Shown: in pieces, positions 24,189 through 32,912 of the stretch
Layout of the letters: every line of letters begins with the position of its first letter
How positions within the stretch are numbered: the stretch's first letter is position 1
NCBI RefSeq assembly: GCF_003268775.1
Contig: NZ_QLSU01000022.1
Coordinates: 1 to 64,000, forward strand
DNA: 64,000 bases
Direction of reading: 5' to 3'
Source: Paraburkholderia unamae
GTDB taxonomy: Bacteria > Pseudomonadota > Gammaproteobacteria > Burkholderiales > Burkholderiaceae
The notes under the pieces: model-generated
Told to the model about the DNA's origin: nothing
Databases searched by the model: none
Seen by the model: only the letters and a program-made list of their open reading frames with translations
Position numbers and translations under genes: made by a program

Positions 24189-26294
24189 TTATTTGCCGGA
24201 AAGATCATCGTGCTCGGTAGCGCGAAGGATCGTCAGATCATCCTTCAAGCGCTGTACGTTCTGCCGCCCCCCTTCGCCACCATGGTCGCGGACATGGTCG
24301 AACCGCTCGATGTGGTCCGCGAGCGCCTGAGCCAGCGAGGTCAGGCTTCGTTGTTTCGACGTCTCGAGCAGGTGGAGGTAGGTGTCGAGTGCCCGGCTCA
24401 CGACTTGCACCGACGGACTGGAGCGCAGTGCAACGCGCGCACCGAGGTAGAAGCCCCACCGCCCGAAGACTCGGCCCCATGACCTCGCCAGCAACGTCGT
24501 CGGCAAATCGTCCTGAAGAGCGAAAGCCGGAGCAACGAAAGAGACCGGAAGCGCGGGGACCGCGCCGGTTAGCCCAGACACGTCATCGAGTCCGCGGAGC
24601 GCGATACGAGCGCTCGCATGGTGGATCTCGACGGCTCGCATCGCCGCGCTGGCAAACGACAGGGCGCGCGCGTTCGTTGCGAGTTCGAGTAGCCGCGTTG
24701 CGTCGAACGACAGCTCGTGAGTTTCGGACCACAGCGAGGAGGCGTTGTGGGCAACCTCGTCGATGAGCCGGTTGATTGTCCGGTCGATCGCTTTTGCGGG
24801 GTCTGCCTCGTAGCCGATTGCAGCGTGAACGGCATCGCGGCGCGCGGCAAGGGTTCGCAATGCGTCATCAAACTGCGCTCTCGTACTGGCGGTAGGCGCG
24901 TGCAACCTGAGCCGGGTCTGTAGAGCGTCAAGCACGTCGCGCCGTAGTGTCGCGAGTTGACGCCGACGTATTTCCGCTCGCTGCAACCGACACTGTGCCA
25001 GTGCTTCGGCAAACGGGCCATCGATCCACGCACGGCGCCATGGTGGGTCTTCTTCCCGTGTGCTGACCAGATAGACGGGAATTTCCAGCTGTGTGCTTTG
25101 CCAGAGCCCGCGAACGACGTGTTCGTAGATGCGCCAACGGTCCTCAGCACCGACAAGGTCGACCTTCGTAACGAGTACAACAACCCGTGCGCCATGGCCG
25201 GCAAGCTGTCGAACGAGGGCGGCCTCGTGAAGGGTGAGGGGGGCCGCGGCCGAGATGAGTACGACTGCGATGTCGCACCATGGCGCGGTAGTTGCGCCTG
25301 GCTGTGCAATGTCCCAATCCTTCCCGTTGTCCCAGGAGATGCCAGGGGTGTCGATGACGGTAGTGCCACCGGAGAGCAGCGCCGCGGGCGTTTCAAACGT
25401 GATCCGCGTCACGCCGCGGAAGTTCCGGACATTCGAATGCTCGTCGACAAATTCGGCTATGCGGGCGCGGTCAATCAGCTCAGCCTTCGACACGGCAAAC
25501 TCAACGATCCCGCGCTCCACTTTCCCGTAACGGATCTCGACCGGTACGGCAGTGGTTGGCAGCGCTGCGACGGGTAACAGGGCGTTGCCTATCAGGCTGT
25601 TAAGCAACGACGACTTTCCGGCACTCACGGCACCGAAGAACCCGACGACGACGTCCGGCGACGTCAGATGTCGTGCGAAGTCGATGCAACGGCGGTGAAG
25701 GTCACCGAGCCCGTGCGACGCGGTGATCCTTTCCAGCTCGCCTGCGAGCGGTTGAGCGGGCCGACTGACCGGGACGGGTTGTGGGCCGGGCGACCCGGGA
25801 CCGTCGAGCGTCTCTCCCGTCCGTGTCGTCATATCGAAGTCCTGCGCGAGTGCATTTTCCAGCCCGTCGAGCAAGGTCATCAAATGACCGACGAGTCGGC
25901 AGGCGTCTTCCTCTTGCGCCTCGGTCAACACACAGCCTTCCCTGACGTCGGCTCCATTCGCAGCGCGTGGATCAAGTTCGGCGAGCGCGAGCATCGCTTC
26001 ACTGACACGGAGCCTGCAGGATTCGATGGAGCTTCTGTGCGGCGCGGGCAGGGAAAACTCATGGCGAGCGGTGATCGTCTGCATGGCCTTGCGGATCAAC
26101 TCGAGTTCACTGAGCATCATCTGGTGCTGGACCGGAACGGCGTCAGCGACGCGGGAGGAAAAGGGCGAGCGTTGCATGACCGGATCGAGATAGTGCAGCG
26201 CATCAGTGAGACACGCATCGATGCGAACGAAGACATCTCCGACGCGCCGGGCATACGCCGCGGGGAATGTGTGTGTCCTGTCGCTTCGCTGCAT
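24189..26294 (-). CDS. Dynamin-like GTPase A
   Basis: A 701-residue dynamin-family GTPase. An N-terminal helical region of ~200 residues precedes the G domain: P-loop GAVSAGKSS (221-229), switch Thr region PVAALPTTAVPVEIRYG, G3 DTPG (315-318) and G4 TKVD (376-379). The C-terminal ~250 residues are helical with a hydrophobic stretch (PALPVSFVAPAFAL) that could be the membrane paddle. Bacterial dynamins remodel or protect membranes. Start 26294 (MQRSDRTHTF) follows the upstream gene by 14 bp; both belong to riboswitch unit 2. GTPases form AlFx/GDP complexes, so fluoride sensitivity is conceivable. Confidence 0.85.
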   Translation of the reverse strand: MQRSDRTHTFPAAYARRVGDVFVRIDACLTDALHYLDPVMQRSPFSSRVADAVPVQHQMMLSELELIRKAMQTITARHEFSLPAPHRSSIESCRLRVSEAMLALAELDPRAANGADVREGCVLTEAQEEDACRLVGHLMTLLDGLENALAQDFDMTTRTGETLDGPGSPGPQPVPVSRPAQPLAGELERITASHGLGDLHRRCIDFARHLTSPDVVVGFFGAVSAGKSSLLNSLIGNALLPVAALPTTAVPVEIRYGKVERGIVEFAVSKAELIDRARIAEFVDEHSNVRNFRGVTRITFETPAALLSGGTTVIDTPGISWDNGKDWDIAQPGATTAPWCDIAVVLISAAAPLTLHEAALVRQLAGHGARVVVLVTKVDLVGAEDRWRIYEHVVRGLWQSTQLEIPVYLVSTREEDPPWRRAWIDGPFAEALAQCRLQRAEIRRRQLATLRRDVLDALQTRLRLHAPTASTRAQFDDALRTLAARRDAVHAAIGYEADPAKAIDRTINRLIDEVAHNASSLWSETHELSFDATRLLELATNARALSFASAAMRAVEIHHASARIALRGLDDVSGLTGAVPALPVSFVAPAFALQDDLPTTLLARSWGRVFGRWGFYLGARVALRSSPSVQVVSRALDTYLHLLETSKQRSLTSLAQALADHIERFDHVRDHGGEGGRQNVQRLKDDLTILRATEHDDLSGK

Positions 26295-26308
26295 GGTGGT
26301 CTCTCTGT

Positions 26309-27034
26309 TCAGGTGGCCGCCAGTGTCTGCAGGATCTCGCTCCAGCCGGCGCACCACCCGATGGCAGCGATCAGTGCACCCCGATCCACCGCGGTATCTG
26401 TTCCGCGGCTGTCCCAACGAAAGGAATGCTCGAAGCGCGCGAGATGCTCTGCAATGTGGGATACCGCCACACCGTGGTGCTGCAGCACAGTCGAACCATC
26501 GTGCTCCATTGCTTCAATCAGATGAGCGCGGCAAAGAACGTCGTCGCCACCGGCTCCGGCGCATTGACCGCAGACGTAGGGCAGCCATCCTTCGCGATTC
26601 TCGACTGCGAATGCGCGCGCATTGGTGAGATCCCGACCCTGAGCAAGGCGTTCCTGCGGAGCGTTCCCCGCAGATTCGGGGCCGTAGCCCAGCGTGCACA
26701 TATGACATGGCCCAGAAGGACGCAGTCGATGCCGCGTCACGCCCGGCGGCGCCAGACTGTACACGCCATGCCCGGCAAGCAGGTGCGCGGCACGCCGCAT
26801 CAGTTCGTTGTACAGAATTGTGCTGCCGTGGATCAGATGCGGGCGAAAGGCCGCCTCGACGCAGAAAAAGGAAAGGGCATGCCGCGCGCACATTCCCCAA
26901 TGGGCATAGAGGCGCGCTCTCACGGCCGCATCCATGATGCTGCCCTGGATAAACCACCAGAGAAAGTCGATCTCGCCGTCAGACAACGCCAACGGCAGCG
27001 ACGAGTGCGAAGCGCAATGGGAAGGGGCAGGCAT
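26309..27034 (-). CDS. Cys/His-module protein A
   Basis: A 241-residue protein with several Cys/His pairs: CARH (49-52), CHMC (110-113), CGQC (155-158) and CRAH (168-171). These resemble the CxxC...CxxH modules of the riboswitch-7 protein and of the dynamin fusion at 44528, though the spacing here is longer. I infer a metal (probably Zn) site. The family resembles DUF6062-type proteins, which is a tentative match. It directly precedes dynamin-like GTPase A in the same unit. Start 27034 is chosen because the riboswitch ends at 27117; its ribosome binding site is weak. Confidence 0.65.
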   Translation of the reverse strand: MPAPSHCASHSSLPLALSDGEIDFLWWFIQGSIMDAAVRARLYAHWGMCARHALSFFCVEAAFRPHLIHGSTILYNELMRRAAHLLAGHGVYSLAPPGVTRHRLRPSGPCHMCTLGYGPESAGNAPQERLAQGRDLTNARAFAVENREGWLPYVCGQCAGAGGDDVLCRAHLIEAMEHDGSTVLQHHGVAVSHIAEHLARFEHSFRWDSRGTDTAVDRGALIAAIGWCAGWSEILQTLAAT

Positions 27035-27116
27035 GAGGCGCTGTCCGGTAAGCCAAACGGAAAACAAAACCTGGACAGGGGCATTGAGATGACCCGACAG
27101 CTCCCGACCAGGAACC

Positions 27117-27170
27117 GTAGGCATCATCAGCCGGGCGAAAACCGGCGGTTTGAGGAGGTATGCCATCTCC
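27117..27170 (-). promoter_or_regulatory. Fluoride riboswitch 2 (Cys/His + dynamin unit)
   Basis: Read on the minus strand: GGAGATGGCATACCTCC, AACCGCCGG, then CCGGCTGATGATGCCTAC. This is an excellent match to the fluoride aptamer. It is 82 nt upstream of the Cys/His-module gene. A protein-coding reading through it (an open frame starting at 27208) is an artefact. Confidence 0.93.
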
Positions 27171-27179
27171 CGCAACTTC

Positions 27180-27208
27180 ATTCTAGTGACGCCGCCTCGA
27201 ATTGGCAA
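27180..27208 (-). promoter_or_regulatory. Sigma70-like promoter for riboswitch 2
   Basis: On the minus strand, TTGCCA (27208-27203) and TAGAAT (27185-27180) are 17 bp apart. The aptamer begins 9 bp downstream of the -10 box. Confidence 0.65.
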
Positions 27209-27273
27209 CGGATCACCCCTGCGGGCATGAGCGTTGTCCTACACTGTCGCTAAGGGGGCAGGGAGGCTCGAAA

Positions 27274-27699
27274 ATGGCGGCACTATCCGGGAACACGAGA
27301 CGTGCACTGCGGGGGCATCTTTGGCGTTTGCTGGACCTCCTCGAAAAGGTGCGGGAGACGAGTGGCGCCCAGGCGAGCAGCAGCGCTCACATCAGCTATG
27401 TGCGTCGTCCCGCTGGCGACGAGCTCGACCATGTCCAGCGCTTCCTCGAAGACTTCGACAAAGAGGTCGACCGGGCGGCGTTTCAGTGGGGGATCGACAT
27501 CGAGGGGGAGCCGATTGATGCGAGGCACGCGCTGTCTGTCACGTTGCAGTTCGTCGGGATTGCGATCGATGAGATGTCGCCGGCGCGCCTGTCCGGCTTC
27601 GGGGCGCTGGATCCGGTGTTCGAGACAGATTACGCCGCGTTTATCGAGAGACTTCGCGCGCATCTTGACGCCGTGCAGCGTTCGCTTGACCTACGGTAG
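27274..27699 (+). CDS. Hypothetical protein inside the fluoride island
   Basis: A 141-residue soluble, helical protein (MAALSGNTRRALRGHLWRL through RLRAHLDAVQRSLDLR). I recognise no family and see no signal or membrane segment. The ATG at 27274 has GGGAGG 6 nt upstream. It is divergent from riboswitch unit 2 and has no riboswitch of its own, the only intact gene in the island with this property. It converges on the HAD gene. Confidence 0.65.
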   Translation: MAALSGNTRRALRGHLWRLLDLLEKVRETSGAQASSSAHISYVRRPAGDELDHVQRFLEDFDKEVDRAAFQWGIDIEGEPIDARHALSVTLQFVGIAIDEMSPARLSGFGALDPVFETDYAAFIERLRAHLDAVQRSLDLR

Positions 27700-27747
27700 A
27701 CCGATATACGATCCGCCGATGCCGTAGTAGTCCATAACGGTCCCCCC

Positions 27748-28218
27748 TTAGCTACGCAGCGTTGCCACAAGCCGCTTCGTGCGCAGCAGCAGTCCCAGAC
27801 CGTCGACCGCGTGACGAACCACGACATCGGCAACGTCCATTGCATCAATGGCGAGTCCCTCGGTGCCGAGCACGGCGATCGCAAGCGCCGACTGCTTGAG
27901 CATGAGTGCGTCGTTGCGCCCATTACCGATTGCCACGACGCGATCCGGGCCAAGGCGACGAACATAGTCGCTTTTGGCGAGCGCCTGTCCCGCAGCGGGC
28001 AGGCAGACGATTTCCACCGGACAATTGCGTAGATGCTCGCGCGCGTCGCCGTAGGTATTGCCCGTGACCACGTGAAGATCGAGCTCATTGGCGAGCGCCG
28101 CCAGACGTGACTCGACGCCATCGAGCAAACGCCCATCGGCGGCAAGCGTGCCGTTGAAGTCAAGCACAAGATGCTCGAGGTTGAGGGTACGAAACCCCGG
28201 GATGTCGATGACGATCAT
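27748..28218 (-). CDS. HAD-superfamily phosphatase (soluble P-ATPase-like)
   Basis: A 156-residue HAD protein. Motif I is LDFNGTLA with nucleophile Asp, motif II is in VVTGNTYGD, the Lys is near ALAKSDYV, and motif III/IV is AIGNGRNDALML. The DxNGT form and small size match soluble 'P-type ATPase-like' phosphatases (COG4087 type). HAD enzymes use a phospho-aspartate and are inhibited by BeFx/AlFx, so induction by fluoride is sensible as replacement or detoxification; this is inference. Start 28218 has AAGGAG upstream. It is the only gene under riboswitch 3. Confidence 0.85.
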   Translation of the reverse strand: MIVIDIPGFRTLNLEHLVLDFNGTLAADGRLLDGVESRLAALANELDLHVVTGNTYGDAREHLRNCPVEIVCLPAAGQALAKSDYVRRLGPDRVVAIGNGRNDALMLKQSALAIAVLGTEGLAIDAMDVADVVVRHAVDGLGLLLRTKRLVATLRS

Positions 28219-28346
28219 CCGTCTCTCCTTGCTCGCCTTGCGGGACACCGGGCCCCTGCCGTGGCGCGACCAGGCGATTCGCCCGCGCCATCCTGGAGCT
28301 TGGGGAGACAGACATGCGCAACAGCGCGGCCCGACGTCCGGACGGC

Positions 28347-28399
28347 TGCAGGCATCATTAGCCGGGCCAAGCCGGCGGTTGGTGGAGAATGCCATCTCC
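28347..28399 (-). promoter_or_regulatory. Fluoride riboswitch 3 (HAD phosphatase)
   Basis: Minus-strand aptamer: GGAGATGGCATTCTCC, AACCGCCGG, GGCTAATGATGCCTGC. The last block has CCTGC rather than the usual CCTAC, as in riboswitch 8. It lies 128 nt upstream of the HAD start, divergent from riboswitch 4. Confidence 0.9.
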
Positions 28400-28416
28400 G
28401 TAAGATTCATGATTCA

Positions 28417-28445
28417 ACTCTAGACAATGCCGGGAAGCTGCGCAA
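28417..28445 (-). promoter_or_regulatory. Sigma70-like promoter for riboswitch 3
   Basis: On the minus strand, TTGCGC (28445-28440) and TAGAGT (28422-28417) are 17 bp apart. The aptamer starts 17 bp after the -10 box. Confidence 0.55.
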
Positions 28446-28549
28446 TCCGGTTTTTGACTGGCGCAGATGGTGCTTTAGCCTGGTTTCGGGAACAACATGC
28501 CTTTGGAAGTGCTACGGGCCTGACAGTGGCGAGTGCAAAACATGCGTGT

Positions 28550-28555
28550 TACACT
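28550..28555 (+). promoter_or_regulatory. Probable -10 box for riboswitch 4
   Basis: TACACT lies 9 bp before the aptamer. A -35 box at the right distance (TGGCGA, 28527-28532) is weak, so only the -10 is proposed. Confidence 0.35.
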
Positions 28556-28564
28556 GGTTCGAAA

Positions 28565-28617
28565 GGAGATGGCATTCCTCCTCAAACCGCCGGCTTGGCC
28601 CGGCTAATGATGCCTAC
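28565..28617 (+). promoter_or_regulatory. Fluoride riboswitch 4 (ppa-eno operon)
   Basis: GGAGATGGCATTCCTCC, AAACCGCCGG, CCCGGCTAATGATGCCTAC: a near-ideal fluoride aptamer. It is 178 nt upstream of the DUF190 gene heading the pyrophosphatase/enolase operon. The terminal CCTACG can instead pair with CGTGGG about 19 nt downstream, an alternative stem also seen at riboswitches 5, 6 and 7. Confidence 0.94.
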
Positions 28618-28795
28618 GGTCCCTGGGTCAGGAGGTCGTGGGCATTGCCAAAGCGTCCTGCTACCCGGATTTGTTCAATCTACGAATCTGGTATTTCATG
28701 CGATCTGTTCCTTTTCCGTGCCTTGCGAGGCGTGGTGCACACACGCGTTCGTTTTCTCTCAATGTGGCAGCCAGCTTGTCCGTTTGGAGGCGCCC

Positions 28796-29125
28796 ATGAA
28801 GGGGAGTCAGCTGACTATCTACGCTGCGAACCAGAGCCACCGTGTGAAACACATGACCGTGGTTGAATGGTTGCTCCATGAAGCCAAAGAGGCCGGTATC
28901 GTCGGCGCGACGGTCGTCGAGGTGGCAGAGGGCGTGGACGCGAAGGGCCGATACCACGCGGCGCGTTTCTTCGAACTCACGGATCAACCGGTCGCTGTGA
29001 CGTTGATTGGCGAGGACGAAAGGATAGATGGAATGCTGGCTCGACTGCGGGCCGGCGGCATTCGCCTTTTCTATACCCGCACACCGATCGAGTACGAGAC
29101 CCTGGGAACGGTGGGAGGCCAGTGA
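28796..29125 (+). CDS. DUF190 (PII-like) protein
   Basis: A 109-residue small ferredoxin-like-fold protein of family DUF190: KGSQLTIYAANQSH, then TVVEWLLHEAKEAGIVGATV, and IRLFYTRTPIEYETLG at the end. The family is PII-like and often neighbours crcB, so a regulatory or ligand-sensing role in fluoride response is plausible but not shown. The stop overlaps the pyrophosphatase start (ATGA). A second copy ends the same operon at 32913. Confidence 0.85.
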   Translation: MKGSQLTIYAANQSHRVKHMTVVEWLLHEAKEAGIVGATVVEVAEGVDAKGRYHAARFFELTDQPVAVTLIGEDERIDGMLARLRAGGIRLFYTRTPIEYETLGTVGGQ

Positions 29126-29661
29126 TGGATTTCAACACTATTCCACCCGGCGATAACGTTCCGCTGGAAGTCAATGCCATCATCGAGATTCCCGCCCAGA
29201 GCGAACCGGTGAAATACGAGGCAGATAAACACCTCGGACTCCTGAGGGTTGACCGGATCATGAGCGCCGGTATGCGCTACCCCGGCAATTATGGCTTCAT
29301 TCCGCAGACACTTGCCCGGGACGGCGATCCGCTGGACATCATCGTAATCGCGCCATTTCCGCTCGAGCGGCTGTCGCTCATTCCCTGTCGGCCGGTGGGA
29401 CTACTGAACATGACCGATCAGGCCGGCCCTGACGAGAAGGTGATCGCGGTGCCGACGGACGGTGTCTGCCCGGCGACCCGCAACATCACGGACCTGGGTG
29501 GCGTTGGCGAGTACACGTTGAACCAGATCCAGTTTTTCTTTGAAAACTACAAGAAGCTCGAGCCGGGCAAGTGGGTGCAGTTCGAGGGGTGGGCGGATAT
29601 CGACGCGGCGTATCAGGCAATCCGCGGCGCGGTGGCGGCGTTTCACGACGCGCATCCCTGA
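29125..29661 (+). CDS. ppa: Inorganic pyrophosphatase, family I
   Basis: A 178-residue family I soluble PPase (E. coli enzyme 176). It hydrolyses PPi with Mg2+. Catalytic residues are in place: GNYGFIPQTL, DGDPLDIIVI with the metal-binding aspartates, and MTDQAGPDEKVIAVP. Family I PPases are strongly inhibited by fluoride, which traps the Mg-PPi-F intermediate. An inducible copy behind a fluoride riboswitch therefore makes sense as dose compensation or as a resistant isozyme. GGGAGG lies upstream of ATG 29125. Confidence 0.95.
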   Translation: MDFNTIPPGDNVPLEVNAIIEIPAQSEPVKYEADKHLGLLRVDRIMSAGMRYPGNYGFIPQTLARDGDPLDIIVIAPFPLERLSLIPCRPVGLLNMTDQAGPDEKVIAVPTDGVCPATRNITDLGGVGEYTLNQIQFFFENYKKLEPGKWVQFEGWADIDAAYQAIRGAVAAFHDAHP

Positions 29662-29740
29662 ATCCGTCTTCCTCTGATTGCGAGGTGGCCACGCGTAAGC
29701 CCGGCTACCGTATTTAGGTGCCGAGTCGACAGGAGCCGCG

Positions 29741-31039
29741 ATGAGCAACCACGCAGTGATTGACAGGATAGAGGCCGACGAAATCCTCGATTCGCGCGGC
29801 AATCCAACGGTCGAGGTGACCGTCACGCTGGGCAATGGAATCAGCGCCAGCGCGGCAGTGCCTTCCGGGGCATCGACGGGCGAGTTTGAAGCGGTCGAAC
29901 TTCGTGACAGGGATCCCGGGCGATATGGGGGCAAGGGCGTACTGCGCGCGGTCAAACACGTGAACGAAGAGATCGCGTGGGCGCTGACGGGCATGAGAGC
30001 GGACGATCAGCGACTGATTGACGAGAAGCTCATCGAGGTGGACGGCTCCGAGACGAAAGCGGTGCTCGGTGCGAATGCGATTTTGGGCGCTTCACTTGCC
30101 TGCGCGAAAGTCGGGGCAGTGGAGAGCGGCTTGCCGCTGTTCCGGTATCTAGGGGGAACAAACGCCCACGTGCTGCCTGTCCCGATGTTCAATGTACTGA
30201 ACGGCGGCAAACACGCGCACCGTGGCCCGGATGTCCAGGAGTACAAGCTGGTGCCGCTGGGTGCGCCGACGTTTCGCGAGGCCCTGCGGTATGGCGCGGA
30301 AACGTACCACGCGCTCGGCGCCGTGCTGGCCGAGGGAGGCGCGTCCACGAATGTGGGTGACGAAGGCGGCTATGTTCCCCAGTTGCCCTCGAACGCGGTT
30401 GCCGTGGAACTCATCCTGCGGGCGATAGAGCGCGCAGGGTACCGGGCCGGAGAGGATATCGCGATTGGTATCGATCCGGCGGCAAGCTCGTTCTACGAGG
30501 ATGGACGCTATCACCTAAACCGGGATGACAGGGTCTTGACGTCCGCGGAAATGATCGCGTACTGGGCGGACTGGGTGGGCCGCTATCCGCTGATATCGCT
30601 TGAGGATCCCCTTGCGGACAGTGACTGGGAAGGGTTCGCCGCATTGACGCGTGAGCTGGGTAGCCGCGTCCAGATCGTGGGCGATGACCTGTTCGTGACG
30701 AACCGGAAGTTCCTGCAGCGAGGCATCGATGAGCACTGCTGCAACAGCATCCTCATCAAGCTCAACCAGATCGGCACCGTGACGGAAACGCTGGATACCG
30801 CGCAGCTCGCATTCTCCGCTGGATATACCTGCCTTGTCTCGCACCGGTCCGGTGAAACGGAAGATACGAGTATTGCCGATCTCGCGGTCGCGCTGGGTTG
30901 TGGCCAGATCAAGTCCGGCGCCCCGGCGCGCGGAGAAAGGGTGGCGAAGTACAACCGTCTGCTCGCCATCGAGAGAATGCTCGGTGACGACGCGCGGTTT
31001 GCAGGGCGCTCCGCGTTCCGGCAATCCCGTCATAGCTAG
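29741..31039 (+). CDS. eno: Enolase 1 (phosphopyruvate hydratase)
   Basis: A 432-residue enolase converting 2-phosphoglycerate to phosphoenolpyruvate. All expected active-site blocks are seen: SGASTGEFEAVELRD loop, GGKHAHRG with the His, VQEYKL and VGDEGGY with Glu, IGIDPAASSFY, SLEDPL, GDDLFVTN (Mg ligands), ILIKLNQIG (base Lys), SHRSGETED and QIKSGAPARGERVAKYN. It is thus predicted active. Enolase is the classic fluoride target (Mg-fluorophosphate complex). It lies 80 bp after ppa and 40 bp before a second enolase. Confidence 0.95.
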   Translation: MSNHAVIDRIEADEILDSRGNPTVEVTVTLGNGISASAAVPSGASTGEFEAVELRDRDPGRYGGKGVLRAVKHVNEEIAWALTGMRADDQRLIDEKLIEVDGSETKAVLGANAILGASLACAKVGAVESGLPLFRYLGGTNAHVLPVPMFNVLNGGKHAHRGPDVQEYKLVPLGAPTFREALRYGAETYHALGAVLAEGGASTNVGDEGGYVPQLPSNAVAVELILRAIERAGYRAGEDIAIGIDPAASSFYEDGRYHLNRDDRVLTSAEMIAYWADWVGRYPLISLEDPLADSDWEGFAALTRELGSRVQIVGDDLFVTNRKFLQRGIDEHCCNSILIKLNQIGTVTETLDTAQLAFSAGYTCLVSHRSGETEDTSIADLAVALGCGQIKSGAPARGERVAKYNRLLAIERMLGDDARFAGRSAFRQSRHS

Positions 31040-31078
31040 GCCGGCAACGGCAGTCGCTGGCACCTGGAGAAAGTGCAG

Positions 31079-32371
31079 ATGGCAACGTCCGCGTCGATCG
31101 CTCGCGTCATCGGAGAAGAAGTCCTGGATTCCCGGGGCAATCCGACCGTGCAGGTTACCGTCGTGCTCGACGACGATTCTCTCGCGCACGCAACGGTGCC
31201 ATCGGGCGCGTCGACCGGAGAATCGGAAGCCATCGAGTTGCGTGATGGCGACCGTCAGCGGTATGGAGGCAAGGGCGTCCTGAACGCAGTCAGGCACGTC
31301 AACGAACTGATTGGCCCCGCGCTGATGGGCCTGCTCGCCGATGACCAGTGGCGTATCGACGCCGTGTTGATCGAACTCGACGGGACCGATTTCAAGTCCC
31401 GTCTTGGCGCCAATGCAACACTGGGCGCGTCCCTCGCATGCGCGCGCGCTGCCGCGCAGGCCTGCCGCCTGCCGCTTTTCCGGTATCTCGGTGGGGACGA
31501 GGCGCGGGTTCTGCCCACGCCAATGCTCACGGTGATGGACGGTGGCATCCATGGGAACGACGGGCCCGACCTTCAGGAATTCATGCTGGTGCCCGTCGGC
31601 GCACCGACGTTCAGGGAGGCACTCCGGTTTGGGGTGGAAACGTACCACGCATTGCGTGATCTGCTGGTCGAACGTCACACCTCGACGAACGTCGGCGACG
31701 AGGGGGGATTTGTGCCGGCGCTTTCGTCCAATCGTGCGGCGCTCGACCTGGTGATGCAGGCAATCGAGCGCGCTGGATACAGGCCAGGGGAAGACATCTC
31801 GCTGGCCATTGACTTCGCCGCGACCGGCCTTTGGCGTGACGGTCGATACCGGCTGTCGCGTGAGGGGCGTGACTATTCGGCAGACGAGATGGTGGGACTA
31901 TGCCGGGAATGGGGCGAGCAATACCCGCTGGTGTCTGTCGAGGACCCACTCAGGGACAATGACTGGGGCGGCTATGCCCAGTTGACGCGCGAGCTCGGCG
32001 ACCGGATGCAGATAGCGGGCGATGATCTGTTCGTGAGCAACCGTCCGTTTCTCGTAAAGGGAATCGCTCAGGGTTGCTGCAACTGCGTCGTCATCAAGCC
32101 CAATCAGGTTGGAACGGTCACCGAGACCCTGAACACTGCGCGTATGGCACTCGCTGCAGGATATTCGTGCATGGTCGCCCATCGTTCAGGGGAAACAGAA
32201 GACACAAGCATTGCTGATCTGGCAGTGGCGCTGAATTGCGGCCAGATCAAGGCCGGGGCGCCGGCGAGAGGGGAGCGCGTCGCGAAGTACAACAGGCTTT
32301 TGACCATCGAGGCGAGGCTTGGCGAACGCGCACAGTATGCTGGGCGCGCGGCGTTCCAGCGCAGGCGTTGA
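31079..32371 (+). CDS. eno: Enolase 2 (divergent paralogue)
   Basis: A 430-residue second enolase in tandem. Active-site blocks are intact: SGASTGESEAIELRD, DGGIHGNDG with the His, LQEFML, VGDEGGF, LAIDFAATGLW, SVEDPL, GDDLFVSN, VVIKPNQVG with the base Lys, AHRSGETED and QIKAGAPARGERVAKYN. It differs from copy 1 at many second-shell positions (for example IHGND versus KHAHR, and SHRSG becoming AHRSG). The two are not a recent duplication, and they could differ in fluoride sensitivity or form heterodimers. ATG 31079 is chosen over GTG 31073. Confidence 0.94.
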   Translation: MATSASIARVIGEEVLDSRGNPTVQVTVVLDDDSLAHATVPSGASTGESEAIELRDGDRQRYGGKGVLNAVRHVNELIGPALMGLLADDQWRIDAVLIELDGTDFKSRLGANATLGASLACARAAAQACRLPLFRYLGGDEARVLPTPMLTVMDGGIHGNDGPDLQEFMLVPVGAPTFREALRFGVETYHALRDLLVERHTSTNVGDEGGFVPALSSNRAALDLVMQAIERAGYRPGEDISLAIDFAATGLWRDGRYRLSREGRDYSADEMVGLCREWGEQYPLVSVEDPLRDNDWGGYAQLTRELGDRMQIAGDDLFVSNRPFLVKGIAQGCCNCVVIKPNQVGTVTETLNTARMALAAGYSCMVAHRSGETEDTSIADLAVALNCGQIKAGAPARGERVAKYNRLLTIEARLGERAQYAGRAAFQRRR

Positions 32372-32406
32372 TCGCTGGTGCACCGTGAGCCGGGAGGGAG
32401 GAGATC

Positions 32407-32760
32407 GTGGATGGCGTGCCGAGGCTACTTCATGACCGGGAGCTATTTGAAGCATTGTTGACACACGTACGGACACTCGATGATGCGATTCGCGAAGGCG
32501 CCGTCTTTGGCTATCCGGCAATTTTTATCGACGATCGCGTCGCGTGCTACGTGTACGGCAGCGGAATCGGTATCAGGTTGCCCGCAGGTTTCGCGCAGCG
32601 CCTGGTCTATCGTGGAAGTGCATTTTATTTTCAGCCCTATGGGCGCTCCGTCATGCTGCAATGGGTGGAGATGCGCGTTTCCCGCGACCAGCTGGATGAA
32701 ATCACTGATGTGCAGAGCGTATCAATCCGCTTCATGAGGGCGCTTGGAGAGAGTGCCTGA
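32407..32760 (+). CDS. TfoX-N-like small protein
   Basis: A 117-residue protein starting at GTG 32407 with a strong GGGAGGGAGGAG upstream. The segment AVFGYPAIFIDDRVACYVYG followed by GIRLPAGFAQRL resembles the N-terminal domain of TfoX/YjbR-like proteins. The match is from pattern only. Its position after two enolases under a fluoride riboswitch suggests an accessory role. No membrane segment is present. Confidence 0.6.
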   Translation: MDGVPRLLHDRELFEALLTHVRTLDDAIREGAVFGYPAIFIDDRVACYVYGSGIGIRLPAGFAQRLVYRGSAFYFQPYGRSVMLQWVEMRVSRDQLDEITDVQSVSIRFMRALGESA

Positions 32761-32912
32761 CCGGATCTCGCGCACCGGGTCGGCGGCCGCGCGTTCGCGG
32801 CGTCGCAGCATGCGTGACGCCCTTAGTCATGCACTAGAATTCGTTGTGGGGCCTTGCGCCCTGGGGCTGCCGACTTCGTGACGGCATCCTGGTGTCGTTG
32901 AAGGAGGCAGAC

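Noticed and set aside
27118..27208. N-terminal 58 codons of the longest frame for Cys/His protein A
   Set aside because: These codons are a translation of the promoter -35 box and fluoride riboswitch 2, so the real start must be downstream.
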